A stretch of DNA of 64,000 nucleotides from contig JAEVLN010000051.1 of NCBI GenBank assembly GCA_018350325.1, positions 1 to 64,000 of the forward strand, in the 5' to 3' direction. The notes below the pieces were generated by a model. That model was not told the DNA's origin, ran no database searches, and saw nothing but the letters and a program-made list of their open reading frames with translations. Shown piece after piece: positions 24,586 through 36,269 of the stretch. The translations under genes and the position numbers were made by a program. The stretch comes from Globodera rostochiensis. Lineage: Eukaryota > Nematoda > Chromadorea > Rhabditida > Heteroderidae. How positions within the stretch are numbered: the first letter of the stretch is position 1; the number at the start of each line of letters is the position of its first letter.

Positions 24586-27500
24586 ATGTTGCGGAGCAAC
24601 AACAGCAGAGGCAGCAGACGAATTTGTTATTGTCCATTATTCATTTTGTTTTTATTCTCAATTGGCTTTGTCGGCATCGAATTTGCAGGTGTTTGTTTTA
24701 TTAAGCAAAACAACAAAAAAATTCCTAATTTGATTTATTATTAATACTTAACAAAAAATAATTGAAATAAATATATGTAAAATGGGATTCTAAAACTTTG
24801 TAAAAGTGTTAAGTCAACTATATATTTAAAAAATTGAAATTAATGCTTAATTTAATTAAGCATTTTGAAATTCGACTCAATTAAAAAAATATTATTTTTT
24901 GATTTTTTTTTCAAAATAATTGACATAATTTTAATGATATATTTTTTTGGTGTCAATGCCACGTTGCTGAGCAGCGAAAATGAGCAACCGAACGGCGCGG
25001 TCGGCGAGCAGCAGCAGCCCATGGTGCAGTGGGAGCACGAGCCGACCGCGTATCAGCACCATCAGCAACCGCATGAGGAGCACAACGGGTTCAACACCAC
25101 TTACATCTCGCAGGTGAATGAAATTTGATGAATTTAGGAGAAATATAAAAACCGCCAAATTTTATGGCAAAACATTAAAAACCGGATGAAATGTTTTAAT
25201 AATTATTTTATTATTTTTCCTAACATTTCTTCAATTTGGTAAAAATCGTCCAAAAAAGGCCGATATCTAAAAGTGCTTTTTGTAAAATTTGCAACAAATA
25301 GAAAACGCTAAAACAATTTACCAAAAATTCTATAAAGCACAAAAATGGAATAATTTTATACATATCATTAAAATGCAAAAACGAATTGGACTCTGAGTTG
25401 GATCTGAGGTCCAGCATTAATTGATCTGTGGAGTTCACTTAATTTTATCATCATCGTCCAGCGTTTGAAAAGGGTGGGCAGTGGAACGGATTCGAACTTT
25501 AGCAATGGGAAACGAATCGAAAACGACGATTTTAACCAACTGAACCACTAAAACGAATTAACGAGCGCCCAATTTCTTTATATTTATATATTTTTTTGCA
25601 AGATTCTGAACAGGCTGACGGACTCAAGAAAATACGACAAGCGCCTGAGGCCTCGTTACGGCGAGGGAGGTGGGAAATGTTGAAATTTTTAACAATTTTT
25701 TGTTGTTGAAGTTTTTGATTATTGGAATTTTTTTATTAAAAAAATAAACATTTTTTAAAAATTATTTTGGTGCACTTTCAGCTGTCGACGTTGGCATTAC
25801 CATCCACGTGACTTCAATCAGCGCGGTGTCCGAGGTGGACATGGACATCACATTGGACTTTTATTTGCGCCAAACATGGTTAGTTGGTTGGTTGGTTGGT
25901 TACCTATTTTTTGTAATTTTATATTTGGTTTTTAAGGTATGATCCGAGGTTGGCCTTCCAGCAGTTGGACCCGGAATTGGCACGACGTATCAAAAAGCTC
26001 ACCGTTGGTGTCGATTACTTGGAACGACTGTGGAAGCCGGACACTTTTGTAATCATTTGGAAGATTACTTTAATTTTAAAAATACAAAAAAAAACATTTT
26101 AATAATTTTTCTTTTAATTTTAATAAAGGCAAACAAAACATTTTTTTAATTAAATTTTATTTTCATAAATTTTGCAAAAAATTTTAAAATTATTCCGTTT
26201 ACAAATTTTTTCATTTATATTTGATTGCATCTATTTTCAATGCTTTATAAACTGTTTTTTTAGAATTTTATTTTAAATTTTCGGGAAAAAATCAACAAAA
26301 AAATAAAAAATTCCAACCCAAAACGATTGATTTTTTCTTCAAATAAGCCTAATGATGTTTAAAATATTCAAAAATTGTCGCTTTTAGTTCCCCAATGAGA
26401 AGACCGCCGTCTTTCACTTGGCCACCACTCACAATTCATTCCTCCGAATTGAGCCGGACGGCCGAGTAAATATTTTAAATAAAATTTTAAGAGTAAAGTC
26501 TAATTTTACCCAGATTTACACCTCCCAACGGTTGACGGTGAAAGCGATGTGCCAAATGGAACTGCAGGTGTTTAAAAGTGATCAGAAAGTTTGGGACAAA
26601 ACACCGCAAGAATTCTGAAGTTTCGGTGTCCAATAGAATTTGTGTGGCAGTATCAGAGTTTAGCAATTTTCCTGGCTTAAGAAAGTTTTAAAACAATGTT
26701 AGTCCCCGGCACTTTGGGGGCGGCATTTCCGGGGGGATCGCCGGCGGCAACATATTTGGGGTCGGGTAGCAAACAGGACAGGACATTATGACAGAATTAC
26801 GCCAATCACTTACAAATTTGTGTTGTTTTTGTGGGAGGGTCGTGATCGCGAATTACGAGATCACAGCTGATTTCTGAATGCTATCCCGTGATCAGAAGAC
26901 CATGGTTCACGTTCAAATACATTTTAATCGGCCGGAAATGTGGTCCAAAAAAATTCGAAAATTGGGGACGACGAGCCTTTAAAGGCTCGGGGTTATTCAT
27001 GGACGCCAATGTCGTGGATTGGTGTCGGGTCAACCACTAAAGCAATTTGATCTGATCAGAACTTTCATTCCCGATGCTCTGTTCAGTTAGTTGATCGGTT
27101 TATGGACTGGTGTAATAATGGAATTTAACTTACCTAATTCGAATTCCATCTTTTTCCGCGCCCGAATTATCGAGTGCCGGACTGAAATTTCACAAATGGC
27201 CGTAACCCAAATATATTGTTTTAATTTAGTTATTTCCAATGGACTCGCAAACATGGTAATAAATATTTAAACTTCTTTTAAATTTTATAAATTTAGCAAA
27301 CTCGGCCTGGAAAGCTATGGATACGATGTGGCGGACATTGGCAAAATTTTTATTCCAATTTAAATTTAATTCAAAATGAATTTGGGCTATTCAATATCTT
27401 AATAGATTCTGTCAATTTACAAATAAATTAAAAACTTATTCAACTTAATTTTTTATATTTAAATTTAAAAATTATTTTTGGCTATTAATTTTATTTTTTA

Positions 27501-30500
27501 TAAATTTTATTAAATTAATTTTAAAAAACAACAAATTTTAAATATTTTGTATTTTAAAAACATTCCCAATTTTCTTTAGATTATTATTGGGGCGAGCGCC
27601 GTTCGGATGGACGGCGACCCGAAGACGCGGTGGCATTTGATGTGTTCTTTCTGCCACAGTTTCGGCGGACGGGTTACCGTGTGACCGGCACACATATCAC
27701 AACAGCTTCGGGTTCTCAAATTTTTTGTTGTTTTAAATTAAATTATTTTGTTGGCATTTTGCCAAATTCAAGTAGTCTAATTTAAGGTACATACGCTCGC
27801 CTGTATTTTGAAGTGATTGTGTCACGTAATATCGGCTTCTACCTCATGAACATTGTCATACCGGTTTTGTGGCTTTTTTTTTGTTTAATTTTCCATTTCA
27901 AAATTCCATTTCCAGTCCATGCTAATTGTGGCCATTTCATGGGTGTCCTTTTGGCTCAGTCGCGAGGCATCGCCCGCCCGTGTCGGGTTAGGTGTCACTA
28001 CGGTGGGTGTTGAAAATTCACCAAAAAAAAGTTAAATCCTCAAAAATTTGGGGGGTTATTTGAAAGGCTAATGCGGTCAGGAAATCTGTTATTTTTGTAG
28101 TTTTTTGGAGATGCTTTGGTGGTTTTGAGAATTTGCAAATTGTTACGATTTAATGACAATTTTTGAATTTGAACTTTTCTAATGGAACTCCTGCTTTTAA
28201 TGCTTATGGTTTTCTAAAAATTTCAAAATTTTTTTCTTCCAAGGTGCTCACAATGACCACGCTGATCACCACAACCAACAACACAATGCCAAAGGTCAGC
28301 TACATCAAGGGTCTGGACGTGTTCCTCAATTTCTGTTTCATCATGGTTTTTGTGAGTTTTTTTGGCTTAAATTTCCGAAAAAATAATCTCTCTTTTTTAG
28401 GCTGCCCTGGTGGAATATGCCATTGTCAGTTACTGGAATAAGAGGCAATGCCGGAGAAGGCAACATTCAAAATAAATTCAAATAAACAAAATGGCGAATA
28501 CAAAAATTTTTAAAAATTTTTTTAAAAAATTTTCAATTACCCAAAATAAATAAAAATGTTATAAATAAATTTAAAATATTGTGAAATAATATATGTATAA
28601 AAGGTAAGAAAAACAATAAAATTGCTATAAAATTGCAAAAAATTTTCAGGGACCGTCGAGAACGGACGCGGTCTGCGCCCGCGATGAGAGTGGCAGGTGC
28701 CCATCGCGGCGACAGCGCCATGCCGTCCACCGGTGCTGAGTACCCAATGTTTATGGTCTGAATTAAATAATTATTTTCAATTAACGAATTGAGTTCTTTC
28801 TCAAAACCTAATTTGTAAGGTCCCCGGACTGATTAAATTTAAAATTTTATTTAAAATGTTAATCTATTTTTCTTAACAGTTTTTCATTCAGTGGGCTTAT
28901 TGTACAATAAATATTTAATTCCGCCTTCAAATTTATTATAATAATTATTTTTGTTTAAGTCATATCCAACAACGCCGGCCGGTGGGCTCGCCGTGCCGTC
29001 GCCGAACACCCAATCTTACGTGTACAGAGCGCCCGGACTTCTGGTACCAGCCGCCACTTCAACGACGACGGGTGCAATCATTTTATTTAATAATACAAAT
29101 TTTTTAGTTAAATTTAAATAATTATTGTTGTTTAGACAGACCGAATCCAGACCGGTTCAAATACAGCTTCAACCTTAGCAGAGACCTTCTTAAAGCCATT
29201 GAAGCTCTCGAAGAGATAAAGCCTGGCCATATCTTTTTGATATTTATTTAATCGCAAAATTTAGATTAACGATCGTTTCATCTCTTTGAGAGCTTCTAAA
29301 TCGCTTTTAGAATGTCTGAATCTGTTACGGTTGAAGATGTATTCAGACTCTGGTCTGGATTCCGTTCGTAATTTTCTAAGCTATTTTAGCCCCCTCCGGC
29401 AACGTTTTGTCGGGTGCTTCCGGCGGTACACAAATGCCCGCCGGCTCCGGCACTACGACCGCTATTTCGATACCGCCTGAGTGCGATTGTCGGCTTGGGT
29501 GGGCACGAATTATTTAATTTTTAATTAATTTGAATCGGTTTAAATTGGGGGAAAAATGCAAATTCAGAAACATTCCGTTGGTGCAATACGCGGCGACCGA
29601 TTTTCAACAACAGCAAAATTCTGCAGTTCCATATATGATGGCAGCTACTGGAGCAAAATTGGGACGGTAATTTAATATTTTTATTTAAAATAAATAACAA
29701 TTTGCAACAATTTTTAACAAATCTTTTTTTTTTGTTGTCCAGACGTCACCGGCGAAGGCCTTACTCCTACTACAGTGGCATGGGCGGCGGTGGTGCGAGT
29801 CCATTTTTGGTAAATGGGAAATATTTGAAATGGTTTTTGTGTCAAAATAAATTAGAAATATCAATCAATTCGAACTTTAAATATTAGCTATCATTGTTAG
29901 GGAAAGTTTTAAGTAACTTAAATCTTTTATTTTAATGTTTATTTATTATTTTTATTAATTAAAATATTTTTAATAATGTTAGAAAGTGTATTTGAATAAA
30001 ACAAATTATTTTCTAGAAATATTCATTTAAATAAATTTACTTTTTTAAATAAAGGCTTCATCCACCGGCGGAGGCCACAGAAGTTGGCTGTGTCGCACGT
30101 TGCACTGTCGGAGGTTGAAGTGCGTGTGCTTTTTGCTTTTGATAGAAAATTTTAAAAAATTAATTAGTCGCTTCATTAACGGCCAACGGCGACTTTTTTA
30201 AATGCAATTTGTAATTAATATCCCTAAATAGCTTTATTAACAATGCTTAAATAAGGGGCCCGATTTTTAATTGCCCCCCGAAAAAAGAACAGTAAATTAA
30301 ATATATTTTATTTTTATGAATGGTGATTTTTTTGTAACCCATCGATTGTTCAGTTTTAAGCTTTTGGGTGGGCGGGCAGAAAAATTAATAAAAAATTTAA
30401 AGCATTTTTTTCAAATGTTGCTCAAACTTAAAAGTGAACAAAACATTTTTTAGCCCGTCCAAAATCGACAGGCTTTCCCGATCGTGCTTCCCCCTTCTGT

Positions 30501-30797
30501 TCATCATTTTCAATTTGGTTTATTGGTAAAAATATGATTTAATTAACAAGGCTATTTGTTTGTCACAAAATTGGCTTCATTGGATTTTTTTAGGAATTGG
30601 ATTATGTTATAAAAATTGATTTAAAGTTAAAAAACCTAAACCCAATTTTTCATTTATTTAATTTTAACTTACAAAAAAATGAAATAAGATTTAAAAATTT
30701 TTAATAAATTTATTTTTAAAATATTTTCAGGTCCGCCATGACAATAATGAGTCAGCGCGAGTTGGAGAAGGTGGACTTTGTGCCATTCACCAGCTGA
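24586..30797 (+). CDS. Cys-loop ligand-gated anion channel subunit (GABA-receptor-like)
   Basis: Subunit of a pentameric neurotransmitter-gated chloride channel. Twenty-two in-phase exons give about 629 aa. The N-terminus is a hydrophobic signal peptide ([15 protein letters not shown]) followed by a Gln/His-rich stretch. The extracellular domain shows [16 protein letters not shown] and an exact 13-residue Cys-loop ([15 protein letters not shown]). M1 starts at [16 protein letters not shown]. The M1-M2 loop reads [20 protein letters not shown], and its PAR marks anion selectivity. M3 is [19 protein letters not shown] long Pro/Gly-rich cytoplasmic loop and M4 ([14 protein letters not shown]) follow. 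Closest in feel to GABA-A-type channels; glycine- or amine-gated relatives are not excluded. Donors at 27341 and 28445 are GC, and exon 2 (24950-25113) lacks an AG acceptor. AATAAA occurs near 30890. Confidence 0.92.
25472..25566 (-). repeat. tRNA-like sequence in an intron
   Basis: On the minus strand a TGGTTCAGTTGGTTA box-A-like segment precedes AGTTCGAATCC, a B-box-like segment. Neither the T-stem nor the acceptor stem pairs well, so it is probably a tRNA-derived repeat or pseudogene. Confidence 0.4.
29125..29345. repeat. Degenerate palindromic element in an intron
   Basis: Inverted arms share CAGACC/TCTG ends, CTTAAAGCCATTGAAGCTCT-type sequence and CGAAGAGAT/ATCTCTTTGAGAGC. A central GGCCATATCTTTTTG resembles the loop border of the 15.4-kb foldback element. 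It lies in the intron between channel exons 28960-29071 and 29390-29498. Confidence 0.5.
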
Positions 30798-31875
30798 CGA
30801 CTACCAATGTCAACATTCTTTCCAACAGTGTACATTTTCTTCACAATTTGCTCACTCAAATTTTGTACATTTTTAAAGAAATTAATTCAAATAAATAAAT
30901 GTTTATTGAGAAGAATTTCGCCCTTTTTCTCTACTCACAAATTGTTTGATTCATATTAGAGTTCGGCGGGTGTATTCCCGGTCTTGTTCCCGCCCTTTAT
31001 TGCCGAGCGGGATTTTTACGGGAACGGGAATCCCGTTCGAAATTCCCGTCCCGGTTAAAAGTTGAAATTCCCCTTACCGGAGGAAATTTATTTACCCGTA
31101 ATTTATATTCATAATTTTCGAAAAAAAGAAGACAACATTTCGCCAAATTGTTTGTCGATGTGGCAGACAGCGCATGTTAGACACTATTTCCACTGAATTT
31201 TGTTGACATTTTTGGGGCCATGTTGTAATAAAGCTTAACCAGGGTCATATATGACATGATTGTCTTTTTTCGAGTGGCCGGTAATGCTAAAATTTTAAAT
31301 AATGCTTGATCCTTTTTGGCTTTTGAAGAAGTGAAATCCTCGGGTAACCGGAACCCAAATTTTCGTGTAACCGGAGGCTGAAACCGAAATTTTTCGGTGG
31401 GTCTGAAACCTCGACAACCCTACTCGTCACCTCCATGTGCATAATGTATGGAGTTAAATCTGAGGATTTTCTTCTTTTTTTTTGTGGTGAGGTTATTGGG
31501 GAAAAATTTTACCGGTCCTCCGTTAAATTCTGCATACTTATGTAGTAATAAGCAACAGACGCCACTCCCTCCCATTGTTAAGGCTAACTTTTGTTTGTTT
31601 TGTGTGCATTTGTACTTTGTCCTCTTGGGGTGAGGCGGGACGGGAGTTTATAATTACTTAACTAAAACGGGTCGATAAAGACTCAATCACCACCTTTCAA
31701 ACAATAATTCTATGGAAGACAATCAAAATTAGCCATTCTGCTGAGGCTTTATAGCATTTTTTTAAGGAATTTTTTTTTTTACCCGAGATCAGGGCCGTAT
31801 ATGAATCTTAAAATCTGATTTTCTGGTTTTGTTTTAGAGTTTTAGACCCTTGTTCAAATTATTTCTTTTTCCGCA
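30798..31875. other. Intergenic region between the channel gene and GCSH
   Basis: It has the 3' end of the channel gene and a GGGAACGGGAATCCCGTTCG-type palindrome near 31017. I see no coding exon. The last 50 bp before 31876 are shared with the 55-kb locus. Confidence 0.55.
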
Positions 31876-33015
31876 ATGACTTCAACGACAGTTCGCTTAT
31901 GCTCTTTGCTCGCGCGATTTCCGGCAAAAAAATTTGTCAGTTGCCGGACTTTTTCAACCACTCGGCCGGTGCTTGGTGAGGGGGGCAAAAAAAATGAAAA
32001 TCCTTTACCCGAAAATTTTTTCTGGTTACGGGGTCTGCCATAAATTCCATGACGATGGTACTCGATTTGAGAAAAAAAGATTCAGTATTTAATTAAGTTT
32101 CAGCAGACATTCTGTACACGCCCAAGCATGAATGGATTTCAATGGACGAGGCGAGCAGTGTCGGCACCATCGGCATCACAAACCATGCTCAAGTGATTTT
32201 TTTTTGATTTTTAACAAAAACTAAAATATATTTAAGGAATCGCTCGGCGACGTTGTCTACGTGGAATTGCCCGAACTTGGCAAAAAGTTTGGCACTGGTG
32301 AGACGGCGGGTGCCATTGAAAGTGTGAAGGTATGCGCTTTGATCACAAGGTTTGGGCTTTTGTGGGATCCAATATTATAGAAAAATCTACCAATTTTGAT
32401 CATTCTTAAAAAAAAATTGAGACGACACCAAAAACCACGGATGGAATATTTTGATAAAATTTTGCAAATTCGGAATTTTTTAGAAAAAAATCCGAAGCAT
32501 TAGGTTTTTCTTTTGGAGGTTCATTCAGAAGTTTTTTTGTTCCTTTTTTAATTCGCGTCCCTTTCGGGTCGATGTTTGTTGGTGTTTTCAATTCAAGGCC
32601 GCTTCGGACCTGTACGCGCCGGTGGCCGGCGAAGTGGTGGACCGGAACGGAGAAGTTGAGGACAAGCCGCAGTTGGTCAACAAGGACTGTTACGGAAAAG
32701 GTTTTTATTTTTTTTAAAATAATTTTTAGATTTAAAAAACAACGCCTCCCTCTTAACCATCCAAAAGCTGTTCGTTAAGTGGATTTTTTTTTCATGAAAC
32801 GCATTTTTTTTACGCGAAACCCCAGGAAACAGCAACTCCTGAAATTAACCGCTTTTTGTTTACAATTTGTCTCAAAGATGTCATGTGTTTCAGGTTGGCT
32901 GTACAAGTTGAAGGTGGTCAATCCGAGCGAGCTGGACGGGCTGATGAGCGAGCAGAGCTACAAAAACTTCTTGGCCGAGGAGCGCAACAAGGAAGACGAA
33001 ACCCAACATTTTTGA
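31876..33015 (+). CDS. GCSH: Glycine cleavage system H protein, mitochondrial
   Basis: Lipoyl carrier protein that shuttles the aminomethyl group of glycine between the P, T and L proteins in mitochondria. Five exons (31876-31975, 32104-32192, 32237-32329, 32598-32700, 32894-33015) join in phase into about 168 aa. The first exon encodes a basic Ser/Thr-rich presequence ([20 protein letters not shown]...) and the mature protein begins near LYTPKHEW. The lipoylation site is the Lys of [21 protein letters not shown], split by an intron. The C-terminus is complete ([10 protein letters not shown]). Exon 1 and its 5' flank are duplicated at 55.2-55.4 kb. It is convergent with the sulfurtransferase gene. 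Confidence 0.95.
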
Positions 33016-33640
33016 AGAGGAAGGGGCTGCAAATGGCACCGATTTTGGCGCGAATTGGAGGCAGTGATGACAAAGCCATTCATTTTACCGTATTTATTTT
33101 ATTGATTTGTTCATTTAATAAAAGTATTTTATCCATACGATTTTTTTCGTTCTTGGGGATTAATTATTTACTTAATGCAGTGATATGGACAAGGTCCTGT
33201 CTGTAAGTAAAAATAAACGGAGTTACTCGGGATTGGAGTTCCAGTCCCGTCCAAACTCTGGCTAATGGTCTGAGTGTCGAATTGTTAATTTAAAAATCCC
33301 GATTTTTGGGGTTTTCTGGCCATAACTTTTTTTGCGAATTGTCCAATCGCAGATGAAAGCTTTTGAGAAGTTGATGCCATCAAGCTGCGATTGAACAAAG
33401 CCGGTCGCCACCAAATCAAACAATGGTGCCAGCAAATTTTCCAACTCCCGTTTTTAATAGCGGTCTTGTGCTACACTAATCTTTAGTATTTCGATCAGCA
33501 AAAAGTGATTTTTGGGTTCAAATTTAAAGTTTGTTAAATTCGGGAAAAAAAAAGGAATAGGGACATGGTTACAATTTTCAGAATTCAATTCACTTTTCAC
33601 TGATCAGTTCGGGCATCCGGGCTTGGACCTAAATGATTAT
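33016..33640. other. Convergent intergenic region with a palindromic repeat
   Basis: Between GCSH (+) and the sulfurtransferase (-). An AATAAA for GCSH lies near 33117. At about 33295-33430 there is a repeat containing CTGGCCATAACTTTTTTTGC and TTGTCCAATCGC, related to the 15.4-kb foldback element. Confidence 0.5.
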
Positions 33641-35222
33641 TTATTTTATTTGGTTTTTTGTTTTTATTTTGTGCACCTCAAGCATGGAACCCGTGTAAAC
33701 GCGCAAATTTTTGTCCCCAATTTGTGGCCCAAACTGCATGTCCAGTACAGTCGCAAGCATCGACGCCTGCATTCCGGAATTGCATAAAGCGACCTTGGAA
33801 ATTTATCATTAAATCAAAATTAATAAATACGACTAAAAACAATTCAATGGAATTAAAAATATTCTTTAAAATAAAGTATTATTTGAACATTTGTTAATAA
33901 TTAATGTAACAATTTCAAATAAATTAATAATGATTTTCAAAATTTTTAAGTAAATTTCACCAATTTTTTCCCGTCTTTCTCCGGCTGATTCCCAATGATC
34001 AGTCCACTCTTTTCGACTAATTCTCGCAATTTTGCTGGCGACCTAAAAACTTATGTTTAAGGATATAATATACAAATGGCTAAATTCGATCCAGCATAAA
34101 TTGATTTTGAATGTTTTTTTAAATTTTTGCACATTCTGTCCAATTTAACACCTAAATTGTCCAGTTTCGGCATCAACCAATTCTGTTGAAGGAATGTTTA
34201 TGGCACCTGCCAAATGACTTCCGGCCGGCTTTGGTTTTGATAGGTCAAAAGCGTATTCTTTGCCTGGAAATTAATTATTAATATAAAAATATTTATTAAA
34301 AATTGACCCTCAAATTGAATCTTGGGGCGCGCATCCAGCAGCTTCCATCGCGAAATGTCCACAGTTTTGCGTTCACCTTCCCCCACAAGTTCTTCAAATG
34401 TCACCGTTTTTGACGATGGTTCAGTCTTAAAATTAAAAATAATTTAAATATATTTATAATAGAAGATTTCGTTCACCATTGCGCGCCAATTGCCTTTTTT
34501 CATCACGAAAACTGCTTCATGCTCGTTCATTTCCGACACTACGGGGAACTGGTGGGCCTTCCACGCCGCCAATCCGCCGTCCAGTAACGAAATTCCTCCC
34601 TCGTGACCATAGGACTAAAAATTAAAAATGATTGGACAAAAATTTGTCTGTTTTTAATCACTTTGAAGAGCCAGTAGACCCTCGAGGCGAACAACATTCC
34701 CCCGAAGGGTCCGCGTCCATAGAGCACCAGGTGGTGGTTGTTGTTCAATCCCAACAGTTGCGCATACTGCTCGAAGACCTAAAGCTTAAAATTCTTATTT
34801 TCTTCGAATAGAATTAAAAATAGAATCGCCTCAGCGGGGTAATGCGCAAATTTCTCGTAGGCTGTCGGATGGGTGGCCAACGCAAGGTCAAAGTGCACCG
34901 AGTCGAGAATATGGTCGCTGCGAAAGGCTTTATGAGACCTGAAAATTTAATAATTAAATTTAAATTGGGCTAATCCATTTTGTCTACTCGCTGTTTTGGT
35001 CGGGGTCAAAATGGCCATATTTGTAGTAAGCCGGACGTGGTCTAGGCACAAAGGCGCAGTCGAGCAGACGAATGCCAACGGAAGCCGTCTAATTTTCAAA
35101 TTTAGAATATAATAATTTTTATGCAATTATTCTCTCACATTAATTGCCTCAAGGAGTGCCGAAGGTGCCAACAGTTTTGGCAATTGCATTGACATCTTCC
35201 GTGCTTCTTCTGGCTCAAGCAT
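33641..35222 (-). CDS. Mercaptopyruvate/thiosulfate sulfurtransferase (two rhodanese domains)
   Basis: Transfers sulfane sulfur from mercaptopyruvate or thiosulfate to an acceptor; takes part in cysteine and sulfide metabolism. Nine minus-strand exons (35139-35222, 34988-35088, 34830-34938, 34662-34778, 34477-34614, 34308-34425, 34152-34263, 33961-34042, 33641-33793) are all in phase, about 337 aa. Domain one holds RLLDCAFVPRP and ISLLDGGLAAWKAHQFPV. Domain two holds LLDARPKIQFEG, GSHLAGAINIP and a catalytic loop with Cys, CNSGMQAS. That active-site Cys appears only if the last intron is spliced; reading through gives an early stop. The donor after the exon ending at 34830 is GC. It sits 345 bp downstream of MED24 on the same strand, so co-transcription is possible. 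Confidence 0.88.
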
Positions 35223-35567
35223 AATTTAATTTGCAAGAAATTCTTGTAAAATTGGAAAAGGAATTAATGAATCGTTTTTTACGATTTAAAATTTCATTTT
35301 ATGGGGGAGAATCAAAAAAAATTCTAGTTTGACTCTCAAATTATCCGTGTACATTGTGTTTATACTTTATATTCCAATTCGCGAATTTGTTTCGTTGGAC
35401 AAAACGAACGATTTCTTTTAACCAAAATGTTTTATAATAAAACTTCAATTATTCAATGGAAAACCAAAGTACAAAATAATGTTTTAAATCTCATGGAAAT
35501 GGTTAAGTTAAATTGTACAAATGGAAAGAGGGTTAAAAATGGGAGCGGGGGGAAATAGAAGAATCAT

Positions 35568-36230
35568 TCATTTTCTCGATACCAACATGGCGTATTGCAT
35601 GCACTTCACCCAGTGGCGCTCCTCCGCAGGGCTGTAGATGCGCAAGAACAGTCCTAACGGCAGCGCGCTGGGGTCCAAACGGCCAAGCACGAACACCTGC
35701 GCATGGCAATGGTATTGATCAAGTATTATAATCGATTGATACGTTCATGTCTTTACAAAATGTTCAAAAAGTATTCCCAACTTCGCATAAAAAAATCGGC
35801 TAAATTTTGCAGTTTTTTGGACCAATTTTTGTAACAATTTTGCTAATTTAAGAAAATGTTTGTGGACATAAAAAACAGAGAGTGCGCTGTATGCACAGCA
35901 CCACAGACCAGCACGACGGGCATCATGTCGACCAGCTGTCGCCAATACTCCGTCTGCGGCGCTTGCGCAAGTTCGTGCAGGAAGAAGATGATGAAGGTGA
36001 CCGGCGGTCGTAGTGTGCAGTCGCGCACCACACGAGTGAAGCGCTGAAATATTGTTTTTTTTTATTATAAAATTATTTTTATTGAATTAAAAAATTGGAG
36101 GACTTCGAACACATTTCGGACAGTGTCCAGCGCTGCCTGCTGCTGTTTGGAGTAAAGAATGGACGACGATTTGTGGGGCTGCGAAGATGGACGTGGAGGT
36201 GGAAGCGGCGTCGACGATGAACCAGGGAAC

Positions 36231-36269
<39 letters not shown>

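Noticed and set aside
28401..28473. Channel ending shortly after M3 at an early stop
   Set aside because: A GC donor at 28445 restores the frame to the cytoplasmic loop and M4.
33950..34042. Sulfurtransferase truncated before its catalytic cysteine
   Set aside because: A GTGAAA donor at 33960 joins in phase to an exon with the CNSGMQAS loop.
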